Part shown: positions 26,465 through 35,803 of the stretch, piece by piece
Position numbering within the stretch: the stretch's first letter is position 1
How the letters are laid out: each line of letters begins with the position of its first letter
DNA from: Tildeniella nuda ZEHNDER 1965/U140
Lineage (GTDB): Bacteria > Cyanobacteriota > Cyanobacteriia > Leptolyngbyales > Leptolyngbyaceae
Direction of reading: 5' to 3'
DNA length: 64,000 bases
Assembly: GCA_019358895.1 (NCBI GenBank)
Contig: JAHHIG010000019.1
Location: 45,177 to 109,176 of the forward strand
Translations under genes and position numbers: made by a program
The notes under the pieces: generated by a model
The model's input: the letters and a program-made list of their open reading frames with translations, nothing else
Database searches by the model: none
Told to the model about the DNA's origin: nothing

Positions 26465-29400
26465 TCAAACACTGTTCAAAAACTCTAGAGTGACGGTGGT
26501 TTGATTGTCGCTACTGGTGAAGTGGATGGTTGCCCCTAAGCGTTCGGTAAGTTTTTGTACCAGCGTTAAGCCAAGCCCTGTACCGCCATATTTCCAGGGG
26601 TCATTGTTGGGAATGCGGTAGAACTTATCAAAAATGCGATCGCACTCAACGGCTGGAATGGTCACGCCAGAATTAGTGACGTGAATAGTTGTGATGGTTG
26701 CAGTGGCGTGCGCTGCTAGAGTGATGGTTTCCCCAGCCGGAGAGTACTTGCAGGCATTTTGCAGCAGCTCAGTCAGAATGCGCTCCAGGTAAGCACGATC
26801 GGTGATGAGCGATGGTAATGTTTCAGGTACCTCGATGAGCAATTGCTGCTGTTGTTTGTGAGTGCGCTCAAGAAAGGGTTCGGCAAGGTGAGCAAGAAAG
26901 GGGGTGAGCGCGATCGAGGTGAGCGTGAGCGGTTCAACGCCTGCATCAAGACGAGCCAGATCGAGGAGGTCATTAATCAGCCTAATTTCTCGCTGTCCTT
27001 CCTCACGTAGAATGTTGAAATAGCGGTTGATGGGGTTTGCTTCATCATCAAAGACACCCAATGGCTTTAAGCCAATTTCCAGCATTTGGGTTGCCATTTT
27101 GATATTGGACATGGGTGTCCGCAGTTCATGGGAAACGGTACTCAGAAAGTCGTCTTTCAATTGGTTCAATCGCTCTAGCTCTTCTACCTGAGACTGAGCG
27201 GCTTGATAGAGTCGAGACTGACGCAGCGCGATCGCGCATTGATTGGCAACCTGCTGCACCAGCCGGATTTCTAGTTCTTCAAAAGAGGTGTGCTGTGGCT
27301 TGAACAACCACATGTCTCCTAAAACACCGCTTTCATCCATTAGGGGACAGATCAAAATGGTTGAAATATGTTTGATATTTCGGCAGGGGTCTGCTGTTAA
27401 CGAGGTTACACAGCAATGCACGGACTGTCCACGTAAAACCTGGTCATAAAGGTCAGGATTCCGGTCGAACGGGACTGTAACACCGACACCAGTTGATACC
27501 CGCTCTCGGATATGTTCGTAACAGATGGTCGAGGTACGGCGTTCCATATCGTAAAGAGCGGCATCACAGCAATCGATCGCTAGATCGATCGCCAGTGCCT
27601 GCACCGCTGTCTGCAAGATTTGCGTTTCGTCCAGGCTATCGCGGACGTGATCGGTGATGCGTTTAAGCAGTGCTTCAAACTTTAACGCCTTTTGCAGCTG
27701 GGCAGTACGTTCCTGCACCTGTCGTTCTAAATCAGTATTGAGGGTTTGCACCTGTTGGTAGAGCGCTGCTTGTTGGATGGCGATCGCGAGTTGATCCGCT
27801 ACAGCCTGGACAAGTTCTACTTGCTCATCTTGCCAACACGCGATCGGTTGGCTTGAACGTAGACTAAAGCTCCCCCAGACCGTATCACCCACGATGACTG
27901 GCACCAATAGCCATGCTCCCGGTAGCTTTCGAGCAAAGTTTTGGTTACTATGACTGTCAATAGCCGCCGCATCGGTTACTTTAATAATCTCTCGGCGCTT
28001 CAGTTGCGCTGCAAAGGGATTCCCCTCGTCGGAAATTTCTAGCCCAAGATCATCGAACAGATTGGCTTTCCGTCGATAGCTGGCAACGTAGAGCCAGCAG
28101 TGGCGCTCTGGCAAATACTGCACTACGGCGGCTTGATCGACGTTTAGGAGTTGAGCAATTTCGGTAGCAGCGGCGGTTAGAATCGTGCATAAATTCAGAG
28201 ATTGGCGAATAGTCTGTACGACGCGGCTGATTGCCTGCTCTCGTTCTACACGCTCCTGTAGTCCAAGCTCAGCCTGTTTGCGATCGGTGATATCTACATT
28301 CACTCCCAGCATTCGCACGAGTGCACCGGAAGCATCCCGTAGCACGTTACCTTTTGTTGCTGACCAACGAATAGTGCCATCAGGTCGCACAAAGCGAAAC
28401 TCAAGCTCATAGGCTTCACCTTGCTTCACGCTACGGGTCATGGCATCAACAACGCGCCTGCGATCGTCGGGGTGAATCATCGCGATCACGGTTTCAAACT
28501 GTCCATCGAAGCTGCCTGGCTGTATACCCATCAGCCGTTCCAAGCTTGCAGACCAAACCATTTTGTTGGTGATCATGTTCCAGTCCCAACTGCCCATATG
28601 AGCCGCTTCAAAAGCAAGACGGGAGCGTTCTTCACTCTCACGTAGGGCGGCTTCAGCCTGTTTGCGATCGGTGATATTGCGGACGAGCAGCAGGACTTCA
28701 TGCTCTCGGTACGGCACCACTCTGACTTCCTCTGTCTGGAGTTCGCCATCAATCAAAAGTGCTTGCTCATAGAACTGAATGGCACGAGTTTGTAGTGCTG
28801 TAGTGATGGCATCCATGCGCAGTTGAGCGACATCAAACGGCAGACTGTCGTAAACGCTCATACCAACGAAGTCAACCGTTTTGCCGACTACTCTAAAGGT
28901 TGGTGTGGCAAGAAATTCTAAATAATGCCCAGTCCCATCAACCCGCATGATTAAATCGGGTAGCGCACTGAGCAGAGCACTCTTGCTAGCTTCGCTTTCC
29001 AGCAGTGCGGCTTCCGATCGCTTGCGATCGCTGATATCGAGGTGCATGCCATCGATAATCAACTCCCCGTGTTCACCCCTGGAGAACTGAGCATCATCCC
29101 TGACCCATAAAGCTTCTCCAGCAGCCGTCATGAGACGATATTCTAAAGAATCCATTCCCAGGGTTTCTGAAGCAGCTTTGATCGCCTCAAAGAAACGTCT
29201 GCGATCGTCAGGATGGACAAGTTCGAGTGCGTGTTCCGGGTGCGCCATGAGCGCCTGTGGGTCGCGCCCCAGCAGTCTACGGTACGCTTCACTTAGGAAA
29301 AGGCTAGAAAGCTCGCCCTCTGGGCTATACACTGCTCGATAGATTGCACCTGGCAGTTTGGCTGCGATCGCGCCAATGAGCTGTTCTTGAAGCGTACCGC

Positions 29401-29911
29401 CGAGCTGAATCGCTACGCCGAGCTGCATAGCAACCATTTGCAAACATTGCACCTCCAGCGGCTGCCACGCATGTGCATTCTGACAGTGATACGCAATCAA
29501 CAAGCCCCATAAAGCGCCCTGAACGAAAAGTGGTACAACGAGGGATGCTCGATGCAGTCGAGTCAAGCGCCCTGTAGAGCTGGAATCATTACTGTTAGCG
29601 CTAAAATCGTCGATCGCCTTCGTGTAACCTTGCTGGTAATGCTCAACCCACGGAGCGGTAACAGATGGATCATCCAGCCGCTGTCCTAAGAGCGGTGCCC
29701 ACTCACTGCCCACTGACTCAACCGCGACGCTCTCACCGCCATCAGGGAGAAAGCGATACAACAACAAGCGATCGGTTTGCAGTAGCGCTCGAGTGGAGTC
29801 CAACGCCGTCTGTAGGATGTCTTCTAACACTACAGACTGTTGGATTTGCAGGGCGATCGCCGAAACTCCCTCTAAAATTTGTGCAGGTGTTCTAAACTGA
29901 TCAGCAATCAT
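26465..29911 (-). CDS. GAF/PAS multi-sensor histidine kinase
   Basis: A 1148-residue cytoplasmic sensor kinase. Apparent order: GAF (about 15-170), three PAS/PAC units (about 180-300, 305-420 and 425-550; each ends with a DxTDRKxAE-type motif), GAF (about 555-705), a coiled-coil linker, GAF (about 740-900), HisKA with phospho-acceptor His928 in FLSTVSHELRTP, and HATPase_c with N-box Asn1052 and GGTGLGL near 1109. All kinase motifs look intact. No transmembrane segment or receiver domain is present and no response regulator is adjacent, so the partner must lie elsewhere. I see no obvious bilin-binding Cys context. Confidence 0.93.
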   Translation of the reverse strand: MIADQFRTPAQILEGVSAIALQIQQSVVLEDILQTALDSTRALLQTDRLLLYRFLPDGGESVAVESVGSEWAPLLGQRLDDPSVTAPWVEHYQQGYTKAIDDFSANSNDSSSTGRLTRLHRASLVVPLFVQGALWGLLIAYHCQNAHAWQPLEVQCLQMVAMQLGVAIQLGGTLQEQLIGAIAAKLPGAIYRAVYSPEGELSSLFLSEAYRRLLGRDPQALMAHPEHALELVHPDDRRRFFEAIKAASETLGMDSLEYRLMTAAGEALWVRDDAQFSRGEHGELIIDGMHLDISDRKRSEAALLESEASKSALLSALPDLIMRVDGTGHYLEFLATPTFRVVGKTVDFVGMSVYDSLPFDVAQLRMDAITTALQTRAIQFYEQALLIDGELQTEEVRVVPYREHEVLLLVRNITDRKQAEAALRESEERSRLAFEAAHMGSWDWNMITNKMVWSASLERLMGIQPGSFDGQFETVIAMIHPDDRRRVVDAMTRSVKQGEAYELEFRFVRPDGTIRWSATKGNVLRDASGALVRMLGVNVDITDRKQAELGLQERVEREQAISRVVQTIRQSLNLCTILTAAATEIAQLLNVDQAAVVQYLPERHCWLYVASYRRKANLFDDLGLEISDEGNPFAAQLKRREIIKVTDAAAIDSHSNQNFARKLPGAWLLVPVIVGDTVWGSFSLRSSQPIACWQDEQVELVQAVADQLAIAIQQAALYQQVQTLNTDLERQVQERTAQLQKALKFEALLKRITDHVRDSLDETQILQTAVQALAIDLAIDCCDAALYDMERRTSTICYEHIRERVSTGVGVTVPFDRNPDLYDQVLRGQSVHCCVTSLTADPCRNIKHISTILICPLMDESGVLGDMWLFKPQHTSFEELEIRLVQQVANQCAIALRQSRLYQAAQSQVEELERLNQLKDDFLSTVSHELRTPMSNIKMATQMLEIGLKPLGVFDDEANPINRYFNILREEGQREIRLINDLLDLARLDAGVEPLTLTSIALTPFLAHLAEPFLERTHKQQQQLLIEVPETLPSLITDRAYLERILTELLQNACKYSPAGETITLAAHATATITTIHVTNSGVTIPAVECDRIFDKFYRIPNNDPWKYGGTGLGLTLVQKLTERLGATIHFTSSDNQTTVTLEFLNSV

Positions 29912-30068
29912 CTTTATCTAGAGAAGACATAAAGCTATTACACCTATAGCAAGAGTGCCACAGTATCCATTGAGTTGAAACACTACTTCCTAAACCCATC
30001 TAGCTCTAGCTTAGTGATAAAATCCTCGTTCAAAGCTTGATTTTCATGCTGTCAAAGGTACGTCTCAC

Positions 30069-30938
30069 TTATAGCCCCTGCCCTAAAGCACCGCCCAACC
30101 CCTGAAACATAAGCCACGATAGGAAAAAATTAGAAATAAAGATAGCAAGCAGCGAAGTTACAACAGCGGTTGTTGTCGATTGCCCAACGCCCTTAGCACC
30201 GCCAGTGGTCGTCAATCCCCAGCTAGAGCCGATGATGGCAATCAGCGCTCCAAAGAAAACGGCTTTGATCGGTGCGCCGCATAGATCCCACACGCTTAAA
30301 AAGTTACGGGCAGAATCGATAAACACTTTATGGGGAATGCTATAGAGGCTACTGGCGATAATCATGCCGCCAATCATGCCAGTTAATAGTGAGAGGACAG
30401 TTAAAATCGGCAGCATCAGGCAGCAAGCAATGACCCTGGGGATCACCAAATAGTCGATCGGATCGGTTTTCAACATGTAGAGCGCATCGATTTGTTCGGT
30501 CACACGCATTGTGCCCAGTTCGGCTGCAAAGGCAGACCCCACACGCCCTGCCAGAATGACCGCTGTTAACACGGGAGCCATTTCACGAGTAAGAGAGATG
30601 GCTAGAACTCCACCGACTGCGCTACTTGCACCGAAGTTAATGAACTCTCTAGAGACCTGAATGGTAAAGACCATCCCAATGAAAGTGGAAGTCAGCAAGG
30701 CGATCAGTAGTGACTCTGGTCCTACGGCTGCCATTTGCTCAAGCGTATTGCGGCGATGGATTTTACCTGCCAGTAAATGCACCATCACCTGTCCACCCAG
30801 TAGGATCGCTGCTATTAGGCGCTGACCCCACAGGCTCAAGCTAGAAGTCAGTGGCTTTTCACTCACGGTAATACAACATGAAACAATCACCTTAGCAAGA
30901 ATAGCGGATTGCTTTGAGGTCGTCAGCAAGACAAGCAT
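30069..30938 (-). CDS. MlaE-family lipid ABC transporter permease
   Basis: Inner-membrane permease of an MCE-type lipid transporter, which moves phospholipids between membranes. The sequence from LWGQRLIAAILLGGQ onward is typical: about five hydrophobic segments, GPESLLIALLTSTFIGMVF, REMAPVLTAVILAGRVGSAFAAELGTM and a late GLTTTGGAKGVGQSTTTAVV. The start is uncertain. ATG 30938 overlaps a 71-codon frame upstream; GTG 30890 (one base after that frame's stop) or GTG 30866 would give a family-typical N-terminus. No ATPase or MCE substrate-binding gene is adjacent. Confidence 0.9.
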   Translation of the reverse strand: MLVLLTTSKQSAILAKVIVSCCITVSEKPLTSSLSLWGQRLIAAILLGGQVMVHLLAGKIHRRNTLEQMAAVGPESLLIALLTSTFIGMVFTIQVSREFINFGASSAVGGVLAISLTREMAPVLTAVILAGRVGSAFAAELGTMRVTEQIDALYMLKTDPIDYLVIPRVIACCLMLPILTVLSLLTGMIGGMIIASSLYSIPHKVFIDSARNFLSVWDLCGAPIKAVFFGALIAIIGSSWGLTTTGGAKGVGQSTTTAVVTSLLAIFISNFFLSWLMFQGLGGALGQGL

Positions 30939-31107
30939 AGATCCGCTTCCGATCGAGTGCCTTTGCCCACACCCAACCCTTCAACAGACAAGCGACGATC
31001 GTTTCAGGGAGTGCGGCATGAGTAGCTTTGCACACGGCTCTCAGATTTTGTGAGACAACTGACGAGCCATCGACTCGCTGACGGGCGCGATCGCACCTCC
31101 GTCCCAA
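30892..31107 (-). CDS. possible 71-residue protein upstream of mlaE
   Basis: An open frame that fills the space between the MlaE gene and the next divergent gene. Its second half (LPETIVACLLKGWVWAKALD) reads like a natural C-terminal helix. The stop at 30892 is one base from a GTG that could start MlaE, which would allow translational coupling. It has no recognised family and could equally be a remnant of an older gene. Confidence 0.3.
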   Translation of the reverse strand: MGRRCDRARQRVDGSSVVSQNLRAVCKATHAALPETIVACLLKGWVWAKALDRKRIYACLADDLKAIRYSC

Positions 31108-31259
31108 TCAGCCTTTGGTCTGTGCCCTGCGACGAATGTCTCTTTACCACACAAACCGCATGTCTTGATTTTCTTGGAATTGTTCACAGAGCTTCAACAA
31201 GATATTTAAGCTTGATTTAAGATTTCTCACATCTCCTGGTGATCGAGACGATCGCTCCT

Positions 31260-31616
31260 ATGGTAGAGATGAACTCGCATCGCCTCAAGTCGCCTAACTG
31301 GATGAACCAGCATCTTACTCCTATGCTCATGTCACCCGCGTTTATTCGTTCCCTGCTGTTGACCAGCACGTTTAGCTTTGCCTCTCCCATTGTGCTGATC
31401 GGCATTCTGCTGGCGTTGCTGTCGGCGATCGAACAAGTGCCCGTCGTTGCGGCGATCGCGCAAGTTGGAGCCGCAAAGCTCTTACAGTTTCTAGCAGTCT
31501 TTGGGAGCGGCGACTCACTTCAGGGAACGTTGGTCATTGGGCTGACCTGCGGGTTGGTCGGCGCACTGTTTGATGCCTACGCCTTTTATCGGCACCAAAA
31601 TTTGCGCGATAGTTAG
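31260..31616 (+). CDS. small membrane protein of unknown function
   Basis: About 118 residues from ATG 31260; GTG 31239 and ATG 31269 are alternatives. Two or three hydrophobic segments are visible: one near residues 30-50 (ending in ALLSAIEQ), a moderately hydrophobic middle, and LVIGLTCGLVGALFDAYAFY at the end before a short polar tail. I do not recognise the family. It is divergent from mlaE and precedes the uncharacterised gene at 31757 by 140 bp. Confidence 0.6.
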   Translation: MVEMNSHRLKSPNWMNQHLTPMLMSPAFIRSLLLTSTFSFASPIVLIGILLALLSAIEQVPVVAAIAQVGAAKLLQFLAVFGSGDSLQGTLVIGLTCGLVGALFDAYAFYRHQNLRDS

Positions 31617-31756
31617 CAACCGATTAATAAACAGAGTTAGCGGTCTGCCTGTTGGCTGGGTAAGACGTAGACGCTTGTGCGATGAGCGCCCAGCCGTTGA
31701 GACGGATAGAACCTGATAGTTCAGGTCTCGACTAAGCTGAGGAAGAAAGAAGACAG

Positions 31757-32554
31757 ATGGTAAAGCAGGACATCTCGATACAGCTATTGCCGGGAATGCT
31801 TCAGATTGTCGGGGAACATCAGTGTGCAGGTCAACAGCCGGATAATCTTTGCGGACCGTATTGGGCAGCACTGTTGTTGCGATCGCGTGGCTTCCATCAT
31901 CTCACTTCAGAGTACATGGCTCAGTTAGCAGGTTCTGTTCTCCCTACAGGCGATCCCATCACCTGGTTGCCTCAAGGCGCAGCTTCAAAACAGGACTATG
32001 AACTGCCACTTCCCACTGCTCTGCGTCCTGAAGACGCGGGAACGTCCGCGCAGGGGTTAATGACGGCTGTTGCAATGTCTGAGCATAGTCACACACTCCT
32101 GCCCCTACAGACAGAATGGTCAGCAGAGAAAGTCGCTGCTGTTCTAGAACTGTGCCAAAAGCATCCCGCTTGGAATGCGGTTCCCTTGTGCAATGTACGA
32201 ACGGGACATCTATGGGGTTCTCATCTAAGCGTGAAGGACGCGATCGCTTATCTAAAGGGTGGATCAATATCACCACCACCTGCCGATTGGAATGTTGGTC
32301 ATTTTATGGCGCTGGCAGGCACCGTCGCGGGTCAAACGCGCTCCCTGGTAATCGTCTGTGATACCTATCCGATGTTTGGCTGGCAGGGCTATCACCTTCA
32401 ATCGGCAGATGCGATCGCCCAGGCTCTCAACCGAGACGATGGTTATGGTGGCGGCATCCTTCTATTTATTGCCACTCACGATAGAGAACAGATAGAGCAA
32501 CACGCGCAAGCCGCAGGTTTCCACATTGAGGCTTGGGACAACGGCAGTCCTTAA
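31757..32554 (+). CDS. uncharacterised protein, possible C39-like cysteine hydrolase fold
   Basis: A 265-residue soluble protein. It resembles an uncharacterised family that I believe is DUF6885, which I could not verify. Three motifs suggest a papain/C39-like hydrolase: Cys32 in QQPDNLCGPYWAALLL (helix N-terminus), His182 in WNVGHFMALAG, and Asp202 in VIVCDTYP. There is no signal peptide. It sits tail to tail with the glutamine-synthetase-like gene (40 bp), suggesting a link to gamma-glutamyl chemistry, but the catalytic triad and any link are inference. Confidence 0.65.
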   Translation: MVKQDISIQLLPGMLQIVGEHQCAGQQPDNLCGPYWAALLLRSRGFHHLTSEYMAQLAGSVLPTGDPITWLPQGAASKQDYELPLPTALRPEDAGTSAQGLMTAVAMSEHSHTLLPLQTEWSAEKVAAVLELCQKHPAWNAVPLCNVRTGHLWGSHLSVKDAIAYLKGGSISPPPADWNVGHFMALAGTVAGQTRSLVIVCDTYPMFGWQGYHLQSADAIAQALNRDDGYGGGILLFIATHDREQIEQHAQAAGFHIEAWDNGSP

Positions 32555-32593
32555 ACCTCTACTTTCTACTCCCTACTTCCTACTCCCTACTCC

Positions 32594-33973
32594 CTAATAA
32601 ATCTCCATATACTCTTGCCGTTCCCATTCCGTGATGTGGTCGTGGAAGCGGGCAAGTTCAAATTGCTTGACGGTTGTGAATAGATGGACAAACTCTTCGC
32701 CTAAGAGCGATCGCAGTTCCTCATCTGCCGCCAATGCCTCCAGTGCTGCTTCCAGGGTTTGAGGAAACTTGGGTAGCGTGGGATTGTCTTCACTCGGTCC
32801 CTCGACTGGGGGCTGCAAGGCGTACTGATGCTGGATCCCCAGCAAGCCAGCAGCCAGGGTTGCCGCTGCGGTGAGGTAGGGATTGCTCAGTCCCGATGCT
32901 GCCCGCATTTCGAGATGAGTGTCTTCATCATGGGTAGCTTTGACGCGCACCATTGCCGATCGGTCTTCGATACCCCAGCTAATGTTGGACGGCGCGAAGG
33001 TGTGAGGCTTGAGGCGACGGTAGCAGTTTGGCGTGGGACCAATGAGCGGAAACATCGCCGGAGTATGGGTGAGAATACCCTGAATGAAAGATTTGAACGT
33101 GGTGGATAAACCATCGGGATCGTCCTGATCCACACAGATATTCTTGCCTGTGTTGCGATCGAGCAAGCTGATGTGAAAATGGCAGCAACATCCCGCGCGA
33201 TCGGCAAACGGCTTGGACATAAAGGTTGCCAGGTAGCCCATGCGATGAGCAATTTCCTTCACCGCATTCTTGAACGTAAACGCTTTGTCGGCACCGCGAA
33301 GACCGATACCCGGACCAAAATTGATCTCAAACTGCGAGGGTGCGTACTCACAGTTGCTCGTAATCACATCCACGCCAGAACCGCGCAGGTAGTCTAGGAG
33401 TTGATCCAGTTCGGGCACATATTGATTGCGAATTTGATTAAAGATGTGTAGCCCACCGAACAACGGTTCTTGTGTTTCGCCGTGCAACAGATAGAACTCA
33501 AATTCGTGTCCCATCATCACGTCAAAACCCATCGCAGCGGCTTTGTGCAGCAGTGCCTTGAGGACATAGCGTGGTGCAACAGTTAGCGGATCGTTGGAAC
33601 TCCACTGCGGATCGCAAATGACTTTAGCGGTGCGATCGAGCCACGGCACAGGGGTCAGCGTATCGAGGTCAGGTATCAACATGTGATCGCGGTATTTCCG
33701 CTCCTCATGCAGTCCCGCTCCCGAAACGACCATTGAAGCCGTATCAAGCGCCAGCGTACCGCCGTAGAAGTTCAAACCCTTGCGGGTGTAGTTTTCCACC
33801 TTATCAATGGGAACCACTTTTGAGCGGGAGATCCCGTGCAGATCAGGCAACTCAAACCGTACATATTCAATCTCCCACTCCTTAAGAGTGGACATGAATT
33901 GGTCAATGCGATCGGATGCTGCCTGCTCTGCCCCGTTGCTCGTTAAATTAGATGAAACAAATTCCGTTACCAT
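32594..33973 (-). CDS. glutamine-synthetase-family ligase (probable gamma-glutamyl-amine synthetase)
   Basis: A 459-residue GS-fold enzyme that would form a gamma-glutamyl amide from glutamate, ATP and an amine. Visible GS landmarks are HEFEFYLL near 155, NCEYAPSQFEINF near 210, a substrate/ATP loop FMSKPFADRAGCCCHFHISL near 255 in place of the GlnA form with GSGMHxH, and YRRLKPHTFAPSNISWGIEDRSAMVRV near 325. The triple cysteine before HFH and the N-terminal extension separate it from true GlnA and fit PuuA/GlnA3-like ligases. It lies six bases after an amino-acid permease on the same strand. Confidence 0.88.
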   Translation of the reverse strand: MVTEFVSSNLTSNGAEQAASDRIDQFMSTLKEWEIEYVRFELPDLHGISRSKVVPIDKVENYTRKGLNFYGGTLALDTASMVVSGAGLHEERKYRDHMLIPDLDTLTPVPWLDRTAKVICDPQWSSNDPLTVAPRYVLKALLHKAAAMGFDVMMGHEFEFYLLHGETQEPLFGGLHIFNQIRNQYVPELDQLLDYLRGSGVDVITSNCEYAPSQFEINFGPGIGLRGADKAFTFKNAVKEIAHRMGYLATFMSKPFADRAGCCCHFHISLLDRNTGKNICVDQDDPDGLSTTFKSFIQGILTHTPAMFPLIGPTPNCYRRLKPHTFAPSNISWGIEDRSAMVRVKATHDEDTHLEMRAASGLSNPYLTAAATLAAGLLGIQHQYALQPPVEGPSEDNPTLPKFPQTLEAALEALAADEELRSLLGEEFVHLFTTVKQFELARFHDHITEWERQEYMEIY

Positions 33974-33979
33974 GAGTCG

Positions 33980-35443
33980 CTAAACCTTTTTCATGTCGCT
34001 GAAGCGTGTATGTGTAGCTTCAATATCGTTTTCCATCTCTTGGATAATCTCAGGCGAACGGAACCGCAGAAAGAGGAACCAGCCTGCCCCGATCGCCATG
34101 TAGAGGAAGAACCAGTAGGGAAAGGCGTTGAAGGGTGCAGCGGGTGTGGGAAACAGGTCGCTACCGGGAAGCCCAATACTGCCAAGGACGGGGATAACCA
34201 TAAAGCCCACGCCCAAAACCGCAAACAAAACATCACTCCAGCGCAGTTGATGCTCACGATATAGATAAACCGGAGCTGCGATCGAGATCAAAATATAAGC
34301 AACCAGAAACCCATAGGTTGCAATGGTGCCAAAGTAGCCATATCCTTCCAGCACCTTGACACCGCTTGAAATTGCCAGTACAGGAGCCAGAAACGTAAGC
34401 ACCGCCGTGATCGTAATGGCAATGTGCGGAGTCTCATTCCGACCGTGTGCCTGACCGACAAGATTATGGAAAATTCCATGCCGCCCCATTGAGAAGAAAA
34501 TTCGCGCGCCCGCATTTAAGCTGGCAAGGGCGCAAGCAAAGAGACTGACCATTGCGCCAAGTGAAATCAACGCTCCAAAAAAGGTAACGCCTGCAAACTT
34601 CGCCAAATCGTTCAACGGTGCCTCGCTCTTGTTAAAGGCGACAGGGGCACCTTGAAAACCAAGCACTTCAATGTAGGAAAGAACGATGAAGAAAAGCCCC
34701 GAAATGACTGTACTGATGATGACTGCACGGGGAATACTCCTCAACGGGTTTTTCGCCTCATCACCCAGCGTTGTGGCGCTTTCAAACCCAACATAGCTAA
34801 AGACTGCCAGCACCAGTCCGGTCACGATTCCGCCTGAGCTTGCACCTTGAAGGCTTAACTGAGCCGGATCAATGATGGTACCTTTCTTGGCTATCACAAT
34901 GAGCGCCAGGATAATGATTAGCCCAACCGAAGCGGCTTCCACTGCCAGCATCACCACGGTCGAAAGCTCAATATCCTTGTATCCCACATACCAGGCAGAG
35001 CCGACGCAAATGGCAATTAAGAAGATGGTTAGCCCGATCGACGGGCTAATGCCCACCATACTCAGCAAGACCTGACTGTAGTTGGCAAAACCACAGGTAA
35101 CAGCCATTGCCGTCAGCAGATATGCCAGAATTAGTGCCCAACCCGTCAGCACACCAGCGATCGGTCCAAGTCCCCTGGTGATGTAGGCGTAGAGGGAACC
35201 GGGAGACGCGGAACGACGCGCAAACTGGTTGATATTGATGCCAACAAAGGTCAACCCGATCGTGGCAAAGACAAAGGTCAACCAGGTGCCCACGCCAGCC
35301 GTGGCAAACACGAGCGCTGCATTCACGGTTGGCGTTACCGTCGGCGCAATGTTGGCGATCGACTGAGCAATCACTTCAGGAAAAGAAAGACATTCGGGTC
35401 GAAGACCAGAAAGACTCGGTTTAATCTCTAAGTCGGTAGACAT
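33980..35443 (-). CDS. APC-family amino acid/amine permease
   Basis: A 487-residue transporter with about twelve hydrophobic segments. The APC signature is clear: the broken first helix with TPTVNAALVFATAGVGTW, RSASPGSLYAYITRGLGPIAG near 75, and SYVGFESATTLGDEAKNPLRSIPRA near 215. It is six bases upstream of the GS-like ligase, so uptake and gamma-glutamylation are almost certainly co-expressed. The substrate is probably an amino acid or polyamine-like amine. ATG 35443 is the start. Confidence 0.92.
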   Translation of the reverse strand: MSTDLEIKPSLSGLRPECLSFPEVIAQSIANIAPTVTPTVNAALVFATAGVGTWLTFVFATIGLTFVGININQFARRSASPGSLYAYITRGLGPIAGVLTGWALILAYLLTAMAVTCGFANYSQVLLSMVGISPSIGLTIFLIAICVGSAWYVGYKDIELSTVVMLAVEAASVGLIIILALIVIAKKGTIIDPAQLSLQGASSGGIVTGLVLAVFSYVGFESATTLGDEAKNPLRSIPRAVIISTVISGLFFIVLSYIEVLGFQGAPVAFNKSEAPLNDLAKFAGVTFFGALISLGAMVSLFACALASLNAGARIFFSMGRHGIFHNLVGQAHGRNETPHIAITITAVLTFLAPVLAISSGVKVLEGYGYFGTIATYGFLVAYILISIAAPVYLYREHQLRWSDVLFAVLGVGFMVIPVLGSIGLPGSDLFPTPAAPFNAFPYWFFLYMAIGAGWFLFLRFRSPEIIQEMENDIEATHTRFSDMKKV

Positions 35444-35803
35444 AATAAACCTTAGGGAACAAAGAACTCAATAGCCACAACGGTTGCACGTGGACGTTTT
35501 AATCATTTACGAATTAACGTCTTAGAGATGGACAACATCTACGCAGTTGCATCAAGATAGGTCTCAAGCAAAATGCTAAGACCGCCTACAGTAAGGCACT
35601 CGAATCGTTTTAGATTAGTTTTAACAACGTGAGCTTTGAGCTAAAAAATACGTTCTTTGAGTAGCGCTCGCAGACGTTCCTAATCAAAAACTGAATTTCC
35701 GCTTAAGCTACGCTACTTAGAAAAACAAATTCGTAGCAAGCATTACTAACTCAAAGCTTCCATACGGAGAACTGTTTCCGATCGGTTGTCATCATTAGGA
35801 CAA
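35444..35803. other. gap upstream of the permease-ligase operon
   Basis: The 360 bp between the permease start and the end of the first PhyH gene should carry the operon promoter. It is AT-rich near 35650-35750. I saw no convincing gene, operator or repeat. Confidence 0.4.

Noticed and set aside
34010..34264. Several short frames opposite the permease and ligase genes
   Set aside because: They overlap clear coding sequence on the other strand and have no independent support.
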